From Enterococcus sp. DIV1094 (GTDB lineage Bacteria; Bacillota; Bacilli; Lactobacillales; Enterococcaceae), in NCBI RefSeq assembly GCF_017316305.2, contig NZ_CP147250.1, positions 2,355,001 through 2,419,000 on the forward strand: a stretch of 64,000 bases of DNA, read 5' to 3'. Below the pieces are notes generated by a model that saw only the letters and a program-made list of their open reading frames with translations, had not been told where the DNA came from and ran no database searches. Positions 44,466-52,337 of this stretch are shown here, in pieces. The position numbers and the translations under genes are program-made. Numbering within the stretch: position 1 is the stretch's first letter; every line of letters begins with the position of its first letter.

Positions 44466-45329
44466 ATGAACGAATTATTAGCAAACGTATTTACCGCAAT
44501 GGTAATTGACGAAAATGAAAAAAACTATTTTGTCCAAAAAAACGGACAAACTTTCCGATTGAGTAAAGAGGAAGGGGAGCATACGATCGGCGAAGCAGTC
44601 GAAGGGTTTGGTTATCAAAACCAAAAACAAGAAAATCGTTTTACAACGGTGATTCCTAAAAGTCGTATCGGACATTATGCCTTTGGAACTGTCACTTCTT
44701 CAAGAAAAGATTTAGGTGTCTTTGTTGATATTGGTCTACCAGACAAAGATTTTGTTGTTTCTTTAGACGAATTGCCAACAATGACTGAATTGTGGCCGAA
44801 AAAAGGCGATCAATTGATGATTGCTTTACGAGTAGATGCAAAAGACCGCATTTGGGGAAGTCTTGCAGAAGAGAGAATCTTCAAATCACTAAGTAAGCAT
44901 GGATCGGAAGAACTAAAAAACAAAAATATTTCAGGTACGGCTTATCGTTTAAAACTGACTGGTACGTATTTATTGACGGATGATTTTTATATTGGGTTCA
45001 TTCATCCTTCCGAACGTTTCCGTGAACCACGTTTAGGTGAGAAACTAGAAGGACGTGTCGTTGGTGCTAGACCGGATGGCGTGTTGAATATTTCGTTGAA
45101 ACCACGTGCACACGAAACGATCTCTGATGATGCACAAATGATCTTGACGATCTTAGAACGTTCAGCAGATCAACAAATTGCCTTTACGGACAAATCAGAC
45201 CCAGAAGAAATTCTACGTGCGTTTGGTATTAGTAAAGGTGCGTTTAAGCGAGCTTTAGGTAATTTGTTGAAACAAGGATTGATCAAACAAGAAGATGGTG
45301 TGACAAAATTAGCAAAAAAATCTAATTGA
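44466..45329 (+). CDS. cvfB: S1-domain RNA-binding protein CvfB
   Basis: Cytoplasmic RNA-binding protein of 287 residues. Three S1-like modules in tandem (first near 1-60, second beginning GHYAFGTVTSSRKDLGVFVDIGL, third with GKLEGRVVGARPDGVLNISL-type sequence) and a C-terminal winged helix (EILRAFGISKGAFKRALGNL) match the CvfB/YitL family. The S. aureus member affects virulence gene expression. ATG 44466 follows AAAAGGAG; the upstream in-frame ATG at 44427 is rejected. Confidence 0.88.
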   Translation: MNELLANVFTAMVIDENEKNYFVQKNGQTFRLSKEEGEHTIGEAVEGFGYQNQKQENRFTTVIPKSRIGHYAFGTVTSSRKDLGVFVDIGLPDKDFVVSLDELPTMTELWPKKGDQLMIALRVDAKDRIWGSLAEERIFKSLSKHGSEELKNKNISGTAYRLKLTGTYLLTDDFYIGFIHPSERFREPRLGEKLEGRVVGARPDGVLNISLKPRAHETISDDAQMILTILERSADQQIAFTDKSDPEEILRAFGISKGAFKRALGNLLKQGLIKQEDGVTKLAKKSN

Positions 45330-45336
45330 GAATGAC

Positions 45337-45365
45337 TTGCATGTTTTTCTCGTCTAGCTTATAAT
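45337..45365 (+). promoter_or_regulatory. Promoter of fur
   Basis: TTGCAT at 45337-45342 and TATAAT at 45360-45365, spacer 17. The Fur/PerR box lies 36 bases downstream. Confidence 0.65.
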
Positions 45366-45400
45366 AATTTTAATCTAGAACGGTTGAATGGATATCTTAA

Positions 45401-45415
45401 TTATAATCATTATAA
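45401..45415. promoter_or_regulatory. Fur/PerR-type operator (perfect 7-1-7 box)
   Basis: TTATAATCATTATAA is a perfect 7-1-7 inverted repeat identical to the PerR/Fur-family core. It lies between promoter and start of the Fur-family gene, suggesting autoregulation or PerR control. Confidence 0.75.
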
Positions 45416-45433
45416 ATTGTCGGGGTTGAGAAA

Positions 45434-45907
45434 ATGGGCATGAATACAATGTCAGTAATGAAAAAAACAAAGCAACAGCTACATGAATCAGGGTTTAAAC
45501 TGACCCCACAACGAGAAGCAACTTTGCTTGTCCTCTTAGAGAATGAAAAAGAACATTTGTCAGCAGAAGAAGTTTTCTTTTTAGTTAAAAAGAAAAACTC
45601 AGAGATCGGCTTGGCTACGGTTTATCGAACGTTAGAGATTTTGACAGATCTAAAGATCATCGATAAAGTCAGCTTCAATGATGGCGTGGCACGTTATGAT
45701 CTGCGAAAAGAAGGGGCGAAGCATTTTCATCATCATCTACTATGCTTAGAATGTGGAACGATCGAGGAAGTGGAAGAAGACTTGCTGAGTGAAGTGGAAC
45801 AAGTCATCGAGCAACGCTATCACTTTTTTGTCAAAGATCATCGTTTGACCTTTCATGGCATTTGCCAAGAATGCTATAATAAGAAAAAAGAAAGAAAGAC
45901 CGTCTGA
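45434..45907 (+). CDS. fur: Fur-family metal-responsive repressor (probably Fur)
   Basis: DNA-binding repressor of up to 157 residues. Winged helix: GFKLTPQREATLLVLLE, HLSAEEVFFLVK, IGLATVYRTLEILTDL. Metal sites: the His cluster KHFHHHLLCLECG and a C-terminal CQEC, giving two CxxC pairs for structural zinc. PerR, Fur and Zur cannot be fully separated by sequence, but direct linkage to xerD matches Bacillus fur. ATG 45434 is taken as start; ATG 45443 or 45458 are alternatives. A perfect operator box lies upstream. Confidence 0.87.
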   Translation: MGMNTMSVMKKTKQQLHESGFKLTPQREATLLVLLENEKEHLSAEEVFFLVKKKNSEIGLATVYRTLEILTDLKIIDKVSFNDGVARYDLRKEGAKHFHHHLLCLECGTIEEVEEDLLSEVEQVIEQRYHFFVKDHRLTFHGICQECYNKKKERKTV

Positions 45908-46003
45908 ATTGATAGACGGCTTTTTCTTTGAAGTGTCTACCAAAAAATAGACTACCGAAACCAAAGGCTATCTGATATGATAAAGAAGCATGAGGTGAGA
46001 ATG

Positions 46004-46891
46004 ATGGAAGAAGAAATCAATGAATATCTTCGCTATTTAAGTATCGAACGTGGGTTATCGTTCAATACTCGAAAAAGTTACGAACGAGATTTGAATCAAT
46101 ACTTACGCTATTTGAAAGAACACGATATAACGTCTTGGCAAAAGATTGATCGGTTTATCGTCATTCAGTATTTAGAAACGTTGCATGAAGAAAATAAAGC
46201 TTCTGCAACGATTACACGTATGATCACAAGTTTAAGAAAATTCCATCAATTTTTGCGACAAGAACGATATACAGAACAAGATCCAATGCAACACATCGAG
46301 ACACCAAAGAAAGCACAAAAATTACCAAATACGTTATCTCTAAAAGAAGTCGAGCGCTTGATTGAAACCCCTGATATAACAAAAAGTTTAGGGATCAGAG
46401 ATCGCGCGATTTTAGAAGTTATGTATGCGACTGGGATGCGTGTCAGTGAACTAGTCGGGCTGAAGTTAGGTGACTTACATTTATCTTTAGGACTTGTACA
46501 GACTTTAGGAAAAGGAGATAAAGAACGGATCATTCCATTAGGTGATTATGCGATCCAATGGTTAGAACGTTATTTAGATGAAGTCCGACCTTTGTTGGTC
46601 AAAAACCCATCCGAAATGCATGTCTTTTTGAATCATCACGGCTCGGGCCTCTCGCGACAAGGAATATGGAAAAATTTAAAACAACTCGTTCGAGAAGCGG
46701 GGATTTTCAAAGAAGTTACGCCCCATACGTTAAGACATAGTTTTGCGACCCATTTATTAGAGAACGGGGCAGATTTGCGTACAGTTCAGGAACTTTTAGG
46801 CCATGCAGATATTTCAACGACACAAATCTATACACATATCACGAAAAAAAGAATGACAGATGTCTACAAGCAGCATTTCCCAAGGGCATAG
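46004..46891 (+). CDS. xerD: Tyrosine recombinase XerD
   Basis: Resolves chromosome dimers at dif with its partner (XerC). It has 295 residues: an N-terminal SAM-like core-binding domain (EEEINEYLRYLSIERGLS) and a C-terminal catalytic domain with Arg in ATGMRVSELVGL, Lys in LGKGDKERIIPL, HxxR in TPHTLRHSFATHLLENG, and the nucleophile Tyr in TTQIYTHIT. ATG 46004 has GAGGTGA at 45992-45998 (5-base spacer); the ATG at 46001 is too close. It is followed closely by ribT. Confidence 0.94.
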   Translation: MEEEINEYLRYLSIERGLSFNTRKSYERDLNQYLRYLKEHDITSWQKIDRFIVIQYLETLHEENKASATITRMITSLRKFHQFLRQERYTEQDPMQHIETPKKAQKLPNTLSLKEVERLIETPDITKSLGIRDRAILEVMYATGMRVSELVGLKLGDLHLSLGLVQTLGKGDKERIIPLGDYAIQWLERYLDEVRPLLVKNPSEMHVFLNHHGSGLSRQGIWKNLKQLVREAGIFKEVTPHTLRHSFATHLLENGADLRTVQELLGHADISTTQIYTHITKKRMTDVYKQHFPRA

Positions 46892-46909
46892 TTATAGGAT
46901 GGTGAGAAA

Positions 46910-47278
46910 ATGTTAACACATTATCGTAAAGAAAACCGTAAAATCGCGATGGGACTATTAAGCTTTCATAAGAAGTTGAATGCAGAATCAAGTTTACTAA
47001 AAGAGATCGATACGTATGAATCTGCTGAAGATCATGAACTTTTTTTCTATACACCTGAAGATTCCACAAATATCCAAGGAATCATTGGCGTGCAATGGAA
47101 CGAAAAAGACCAGATGACGATTCATGATATTTCACTGAATCCTTCCTATCGTGGCGAAAATATTGGTTTTCAAATGTTGAATGAATTGCAAGAAAAATAC
47201 CCAGATGTACTGATCCACCCAACCGATATCACGGAAGCTTATTTAAGCAGATGGATCAATGAAGGAAAGAGTGAATGA
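46910..47278 (+). CDS. ribT: RibT-like GNAT acetyltransferase
   Basis: Small protein of 122 residues with a GNAT fold: KIAMGLLSFHKKLN at the start, IIGVQWNEKDQMTIHDISLNP, and the acetyl-CoA loop PSYRGENIGFQML. It aligns by eye with B. subtilis RibT, encoded next to the riboflavin operon and scpAB there. Its substrate is unknown. It is followed without gap by scpA. No rib biosynthesis genes are here, but ribU lies 2.4 kb downstream. Confidence 0.82.
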   Translation: MLTHYRKENRKIAMGLLSFHKKLNAESSLLKEIDTYESAEDHELFFYTPEDSTNIQGIIGVQWNEKDQMTIHDISLNPSYRGENIGFQMLNELQEKYPDVLIHPTDITEAYLSRWINEGKSE

Positions 47279-47279
47279 T

Positions 47280-48041
47280 GTGACAGAAATCAATATCAAG
47301 TTAGATGTCTTTGAAGGTCCATTAGATCTACTCCTTCATTTGATCCAAGATATGTCGATCGATATTTACGATATCCCGATCGCTACGATCACGGAGCAAT
47401 ATATGAACTATATCCATACGATGAAAACACTTGAGTTAGCTGTCGCAGGAGAATATCTTGTAATGGCAGCGACGCTGATGGCGATCAAAAGTAAAACCTT
47501 ATTGCCAATCCAAGAAGCGTTTAATGACGAAGAAGAATTTTGGGAAGAAGATCCTCGTGAGGAATTAGTCAATCAGCTGTTAGAATACCGTAAATTCAAG
47601 TATGCAGCAGAGAAACTCACAGAAAAAGCAGAAGAACGTAGTCTGTATTTCACCAAAGAACCTTCTGCCATCGATGAATTATTAGGGCAAGAAAAACCAT
47701 TGAAACGCGGACAAGTGAAAAAAATCGATTTATTTCAGGCGATGCAAAAGATTTTAGAACGAAAGAAATTTGCCCAAAAAGAAGAGAAGACGATTGCGCC
47801 CGATGATGCGACGATCGAAGAACGAATGACATTCATCCAACAACGGATCATTTCTTTGAAGAGTGGTTGTTCGTTTGAATCGTTTTTTGAAACACCTTCG
47901 CGAAATGAAGTCGTTACGACATTTTTGGCCATTCTAGAGTTGATGAAAAACGGACAGATCGTGGCACAGCAAGAAAAAAATTACGAATCAATCATGCTTT
48001 ATCCAGCAGTAGGAGATACACAACATGACGAAATTAAGTGA
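47280..48041 (+). CDS. scpA: Segregation and condensation protein A
   Basis: Kleisin subunit of the SMC complex; 253 residues. N-terminal KLDVFEGPLDLLLHLIQDM, then EYLVMAATLMAIKSKTLLP, an acidic middle and a C-terminal winged helix (VTTFLAILELMKNGQIVAQQ). Start GTG 47280 matches the usual N-terminus; the in-frame ATG at 47259 lies inside ribT without a ribosome-binding site. It overlaps scpB by 17 bases. Confidence 0.95.
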   Translation: MTEINIKLDVFEGPLDLLLHLIQDMSIDIYDIPIATITEQYMNYIHTMKTLELAVAGEYLVMAATLMAIKSKTLLPIQEAFNDEEEFWEEDPREELVNQLLEYRKFKYAAEKLTEKAEERSLYFTKEPSAIDELLGQEKPLKRGQVKKIDLFQAMQKILERKKFAQKEEKTIAPDDATIEERMTFIQQRIISLKSGCSFESFFETPSRNEVVTTFLAILELMKNGQIVAQQEKNYESIMLYPAVGDTQHDEIK

Positions 48042-48600
48042 ACTTGAAGCAATCCTCTTTATAGTAGGAGAAGAAGGAACCACAATCGAAGAATTAAGTG
48101 CCTTGTTGGGCCATACACGAGAAGAAACTGCTGCTTTAGTGGCGGAATTAGCAGCTAGTTATGAAGCAAATGACAATACGGCGTTGCATCTTTTTGAAAC
48201 AGAAAAACAAATCGTGTTAACGACAAAAAAAGAGTTGGCGCCGATCGTCAAAAGATATGCGCAAGGGACATCGAATACTTTATCCCAGGCAGCTGTTGAA
48301 ACATTAGCAATCATCGCTTATAAACAGCCGATCACGCGAAGCGAGGTCGAGCTGATTCGTGGCGTTCAAGTTTCTGGAGCAATCCAACGCTTGACGGCGC
48401 ACCAATTGATCGAAGAAAAAGGTCGGGTCGATGGACCTGGTCGACCGATTTTATACGGGACAACGAATCATTTTTTAGATTATTTTGGGCTAAGATCATT
48501 AACCGATCTACCTGATATTCAAGATATCGAACGTTCACTGGAAGAAGACGCACCTCTTGATTTATTTTTCGATGGCGTGCATGAAGGAGAAAATGAATGA
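48025..48600 (+). CDS. scpB: Segregation and condensation protein B
   Basis: SMC-complex accessory protein of 191 residues with two winged-helix domains. Motifs: LEAILFIVGEEGTTIEEL, and TLSQAAVETLAIIAYKQPITR, followed by IRGVQVSGAIQRL and GRPILYGTT. The start overlaps scpA and the stop overlaps rluB, consistent with coupled translation. Confidence 0.95.
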   Translation: MTKLSELEAILFIVGEEGTTIEELSALLGHTREETAALVAELAASYEANDNTALHLFETEKQIVLTTKKELAPIVKRYAQGTSNTLSQAAVETLAIIAYKQPITRSEVELIRGVQVSGAIQRLTAHQLIEEKGRVDGPGRPILYGTTNHFLDYFGLRSLTDLPDIQDIERSLEEDAPLDLFFDGVHEGENE

Positions 48601-49316
48601 TGGAAAGATTACAAAAAGTAATTGCTCATGCGGGAATCACCTCTCGCCGTAAAGCTGAAGAATATATTTTAGCTGGTCGAGTGAAAGTAAATGGTCAAGT
48701 CGTAAAAGAGCTTGGTGTGAAAGTAGGCAAACACGATACAGTGGAAGTAGACCAAGTGCCGATCTATCAAGAAGAATATGGTTATTATTTACTTTATAAA
48801 CCAAAAGGCGTCATTTCTGCTGTAGCAGACGACAAAGGCCGTAAAGTAGTGACTGATCTTTTACCAATGGTCAAGGAACGCATCTACCCAGTTGGACGAC
48901 TAGATTATGATACTTCGGGCATTCTTTTACTAACGAATGATGGCGATTTTGCACAACGATTGACCCATCCAAAACATGAAGTCGATAAAGTATATGTTGC
49001 CAAAGTCAAAGGGATCGCCACTAAATCAGCGTTGAATCCTTTGACAAAAGGGATCAAGATCGAAGGCAAGAAAACTGCACCTGCAAAGTATGCCATTTTA
49101 TCTGTTGATCCGCATACCAATCATAGCATCGTAGAATTAACGATCCACGAAGGACGGAACCACCAAGTAAAAAATATGCTGCAAGCCGTTGGTTTACCTG
49201 TCCAAAAATTAAAACGTGAAAAATACGGTGAATTGACTTTACAAGGCTTGCGTCCTGGTGAGTATCGTGAGCTGAATAAAAAAGAAATCAGTCAGCTATT
49301 GAATCAATCAAAGTAA
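48597..49316 (+). CDS. rluB: 23S rRNA pseudouridine synthase RluB
   Basis: Modifies helix 89 region of 23S rRNA. It has 239 residues: N-terminal S4 domain (RLQKVIAHAGITSRRKAEEY), then the catalytic domain with YPVGRLDYDTSGILLLTNDG (catalytic Asp), and HEGRNHQVKNML. ATG 48597 overlaps scpB; a second in-frame ATG at 48600 is equally possible. It belongs to the xerD/ribT/scpAB/rluB group. Confidence 0.93.
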   Translation: MMERLQKVIAHAGITSRRKAEEYILAGRVKVNGQVVKELGVKVGKHDTVEVDQVPIYQEEYGYYLLYKPKGVISAVADDKGRKVVTDLLPMVKERIYPVGRLDYDTSGILLLTNDGDFAQRLTHPKHEVDKVYVAKVKGIATKSALNPLTKGIKIEGKKTAPAKYAILSVDPHTNHSIVELTIHEGRNHQVKNMLQAVGLPVQKLKREKYGELTLQGLRPGEYRELNKKEISQLLNQSK

Positions 49317-49344
49317 CAACTTACTTTTTGTAAGACTAAATCCC

Positions 49345-49373
49345 TTGCTTTTTTGGGATGAACTAAGTATAAT
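49345..49373 (+). promoter_or_regulatory. Promoter of the ribU leader
   Basis: TTGCTT at 49345-49350 and TATAAT at 49368-49373 with a 17-base spacer, about 30 bases before the FMN aptamer. Confidence 0.65.
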
Positions 49374-49401
49374 AAAAAAGTAAACAAAAATTAGATATGG
49401 T

Positions 49402-49520
49402 TCGTCTTCAGGGGCAGGGTGAAATTCCCGACCGGTGGTTATAGTCCACGACCTACTTTTGCGAGTAGCTGAATCGGTGAAATTCCGATACCGACAGTAA
49501 AGTCTGGATAAAGAAGATAG
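49402..49520 (+). ncRNA. FMN riboswitch (RFN element)
   Basis: Conserved blocks in order: TTCAGGGGCAGGGTGAAATT, CCCGACCGGTGGT, GTCCACGA, then a variable arm, GAATCGGTGAAATTCCGAT, ACCGACAGTAAAGTCTGGAT and GAAGA. It lies directly before the terminator and ribU. Confidence 0.97.
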
Positions 49521-49555
49521 AGCTTATTTGGCATCCGTGTGTACAAATGACTCTA

Positions 49556-49591
49556 ACTCTATTTTCCCCTGCGAAAATAGAGTTTTTTTGT
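49556..49591 (+). terminator. FMN riboswitch terminator
   Basis: AACTCTATTTT pairs with AAAATAGAGTT across a short loop, followed by T. FMN binding is expected to favour it and reduce ribU expression. Confidence 0.88.
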
Positions 49592-49649
49592 TTGTGTTTG
49601 CATTGCTAAATAGTTCGCTGAAGAGGAATCCCAACAGGAGGATTTCAAC

Positions 49650-50261
49650 ATGAAGAACACCCGAGTACAAAAAATGGTTGCAGTCGCATTATTTGCTGCA
49701 ATCGGATTGGTTTTGCAACTTTTTTCATTTCCAATCATGCCAGCGTTTAATTTCTTGAAAATCGATTTTAGTGATATCCCAGTATTGATCAGTATGTTTT
49801 TATTTGGACCATTCGCAGGAATCGTTACAGCATTTTTGCGTTCGCTCTTACATTTGATCACGACCGGTTTTAGTCCAGCGAATCTAGTCGGCGACGTAGC
49901 TAGTTTCTTTTCAACAACAGTTTTCACTTTACCGATCTACTACATTTTCCAAAGAAACAGAATGAAAAAAGGAAAAAATCAAATTTTGGGAGTAATCGCT
50001 GGAACACTTTCATTGACTATTTTCATGAGTATTGCGAACTATTTTGTGATCACACCACTTTATTTACTATTTTTTGGGTTGTCAGCGGATCAAATGTTAA
50101 ATACAACGATGGCTAATTATATTGCAATCGGTATTGTACCATTCAACCTGATAAAAGGTTTCCTAGTAAGTGTTGCATTCCTAGTCTTACACGCAAAATT
50201 ACTACCTTGGTTAAGTAGAAAACAACACCAACTAGAAAAACGCCAGAGTATGGCAAAATAA
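49650..50261 (+). CDS. ribU: Riboflavin ECF transporter S component
   Basis: Substrate-binding membrane subunit for riboflavin uptake, 203 residues with about six membrane segments. The family features are seen in MVAVALFAAIGLVLQLFSFP, KIDFSDIPVLI, and LLHLITTG. It needs the shared EcfA/EcfA'/EcfT module, not encoded here. ATG 49650 follows AGGAGG. FMN riboswitch control supports the call. Confidence 0.95.
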   Translation: MKNTRVQKMVAVALFAAIGLVLQLFSFPIMPAFNFLKIDFSDIPVLISMFLFGPFAGIVTAFLRSLLHLITTGFSPANLVGDVASFFSTTVFTLPIYYIFQRNRMKKGKNQILGVIAGTLSLTIFMSIANYFVITPLYLLFFGLSADQMLNTTMANYIAIGIVPFNLIKGFLVSVAFLVLHAKLLPWLSRKQHQLEKRQSMAK

Positions 50262-50317
50262 AAAGTAAGAAACTCTTCCAAAAGATACTTTACATCTTAC
50301 GCTAGAATATACAAGTA

Positions 50318-50356
50318 AACTTGAAAGTGGCAGTTGCTGCTTTCAAGTTTTTTTTG
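50318..50356 (+). terminator. Rho-independent terminator
   Basis: AACTTGAAAG pairs with CTTTCAAGTT, followed by eight T. It ends ribU. Confidence 0.9.
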
Positions 50357-50430
50357 CTAAAAAAGTTATCAAGTTATTTATAAAGAATATAAACAAGTAT
50401 ATTTTGATACAAAAAATAAGATACATAGGA

Positions 50431-50438
50431 GAATTTAT
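50431..50438. repeat. 8-bp target-site duplication, left of IS copy 2
   Basis: GAATTTAT, identical to 51956-51963. Confidence 0.88.
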
Positions 50439-51955
50439 GGCTCTTTGTCAATAAGGACTGATGAGTGCAATCAAGTGAAATCCGGAAGAAGAAGTGAACA
50501 CTTCTTCTCCGGATTTTCTTCGTTATTTGACGTGAATGACTTGATTCGTCAAAAAGATTCGGATGCGCATGTTCTCAAATGATTTAAAGCCATAAGACAC
50601 TCGTTTGAGTGTTTTGATGTGGGTGTTTTTTGCTTCAATTTTCCCATTAGAGTAAGGATAAATCAAAGAATGACGAATCCCTTCTTCATAGCTCAGAAGA
50701 TTTTGTAGTTTTAGCCGAAATTCTTTATCTAATGTTTCTGGTAACTGATGCAAGAGAGTGAAAAATGACTCGTGGTCTTTGTCACGAAAGGCATCCGCTA
50801 GTTCATGGAACGCTTGATAGGCGACTTTCAAGGCAGTTGAAGCACTTAATAAACGGTCAAGCACCATGGCTTCTGTCAGGTAAGGATACTTTGGGGCACG
50901 AAAGCTACGCCAAGTTTTATATTCTGTGTGGTTGATATTCTTCCGATTTTTGGTGAGTAAGCGCCAATGGCTTTTTAATTTCCTTGGCATTGTCCGATTG
51001 CCCGAAGCAATCAGGCGTTTCATTTCACGGACACGAAAATCTTGGAACGCTTGATTCATGTGTTTGATCACATGAAAACGATCAATGACCAGTTTGGCAT
51101 GAGGAAATACTTTTTTTGTTAGTTGAAAATACGCCGCATTCATATCAGTAACTAAATAGTCGACGTCAGATGGATTCACACATGTCTGGAAATAAGTGGT
51201 CAACCGAGACAATTTTCGAGTGGGTAAGATATCAACTAATTGCCCGGTTTCCCCATCGGCACAAATAAAACTCATCTTATCTTCTGAGGATACATGGGAA
51301 CGAAATTCATCGACCATCAATACTTTGGGCAGGTGGCGCTTGGCTTGTTTTGGTAAATAGGTTTTTAACGACTTCAAAATACGCGTCACCGTTGGAATAG
51401 ACACCTGGCAATGCTTTGCGATAAAAGATAAGGAGACCTTTTCGGTGAGTAAAGCAATGATTTTCATTTTTACATGCTCGGCAATCGAATGATTTGGCCG
51501 AACAAAATAGCTTTGGGCTGTCCAATGGGTATGGCAGTTTCTACAGTGATAACGTTGTTTCTTCAGCCGCATGATTAGCGGTAAATGGTTGAATTGATCG
51601 AAACGAATGCAGGTCATTTTCTTGCCATTTTTGACAATGACCGTTTTCCCCTTCGAATCTCTCACGGCAGAGCCACAAGTCAAACAAGCAGAAGTAGGAG
51701 GAGCTAACACTGCGTCAATAACTAAAGTATTGGTTTGATGGAACGTTTCGTAAGAAACATCTTGGATGGTTAAATATTTATCTGTTAATCGGAGCATTTT
51801 TTTGATAGAATTTTCCATAGAGCATATCGTCCTCTCAGTTGTTTATTTTGTGGTGATTTAATCATACTAGAGAACGATATGTTTTTTAATACCCAAAAAG
51901 AAAAAGTGGACTGACGAATCAGAATTGATTCATCAGTCCACTTTATTATAGAGCC
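50439..51955 (-). mobile_element. ISL3-family insertion sequence, copy 2 (1517 bp, inverted)
   Basis: Same element as at 18769-20285 in the opposite orientation, with the same length and ends. It is bounded by its own perfect 8-bp duplication GAATTTAT (50431-50438 and 51956-51963). The termini compared base by base are identical to copy 1; the one substitution found is G in copy 1 (19656) versus A here, changing Val to Ile. Confidence 0.93.
50523..51818 (-). CDS. ISL3-family transposase, copy 2
   Basis: DDE transposase of 431 residues, intact, identical to copy 1 except Ile for Val in the HVIKHMNQAF segment. All features given for copy 1 apply: N-terminal CxxC zinc pairs, helix-turn-helix, and the Asp/Asp/Glu catalytic residues. 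It is read on the minus strand, away from the YfcC gene and toward the 3' end of ribU. Confidence 0.93.
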   Translation of the reverse strand: MENSIKKMLRLTDKYLTIQDVSYETFHQTNTLVIDAVLAPPTSACLTCGSAVRDSKGKTVIVKNGKKMTCIRFDQFNHLPLIMRLKKQRYHCRNCHTHWTAQSYFVRPNHSIAEHVKMKIIALLTEKVSLSFIAKHCQVSIPTVTRILKSLKTYLPKQAKRHLPKVLMVDEFRSHVSSEDKMSFICADGETGQLVDILPTRKLSRLTTYFQTCVNPSDVDYLVTDMNAAYFQLTKKVFPHAKLVIDRFHVIKHMNQAFQDFRVREMKRLIASGNRTMPRKLKSHWRLLTKNRKNINHTEYKTWRSFRAPKYPYLTEAMVLDRLLSASTALKVAYQAFHELADAFRDKDHESFFTLLHQLPETLDKEFRLKLQNLLSYEEGIRHSLIYPYSNGKIEAKNTHIKTLKRVSYGFKSFENMRIRIFLTNQVIHVK

Positions 51956-51963
51956 GAATTTAT
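51956..51963. repeat. 8-bp target-site duplication, right of IS copy 2
   Basis: GAATTTAT, identical to 50431-50438. Confidence 0.88.
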
Positions 51964-52337
51964 TGTAGTTATCATCTATTTTCTAAAGTTTTTCTTAATA
52001 TTTTTATATGAAAAAAAATTCAATAACTGACATTGTGTAAGCGTTTTATAAATCGTGTCTGAGTATTTTTTGGGTTTTTGTATAAAAATGTATTTTATAC
52101 GTTTTTATGTGAAATCCTTCTCTTTTTGTTTGTTAAATGGACAAGATATAACACCGGACGAAAACGCTACAATTAGTACGAGTAAAGCATTTCAACTATT
52201 TTAACAAAGGAGGGGCAAAAAACGAGGGTTTTGAATAAAACTTCTCAAATCTACTAGTTATTATTTTTGTTCTTATCATCTTTTTGATAAAATAACGATG
52301 TATTACTGATTTTTTGAAACGAGAAAGGAAGAAGAAA
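51964..52337. promoter_or_regulatory. Upstream region of the YfcC-type transporter gene
   Basis: AT-rich leader right of IS copy 2. It contains GTGTAAGCGTTTTATA near 52035, a poor cre match (3 mismatches), and a strong AAAGGAGGGG near 52206-52215 with no convincing reading frame behind it (only a TTG-started 8-codon frame at 52231). A small hairpin TTATC/GATAA lies near 52275. No promoter could be assigned with confidence; the IS may have separated the gene from upstream sequence. Confidence 0.35.

Noticed and set aside
52028..52050. cre-like GTGTAAGCGTTTTATA
   Set aside because: Three mismatches to the consensus in an AT-rich region; not strong enough to call.
52206..52257. Strong Shine-Dalgarno with a possible 8-codon TTG-started leader before the YfcC gene
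   Set aside because: The spacing to the only TTG is too long and the frame is too short; noted only as part of the leader.
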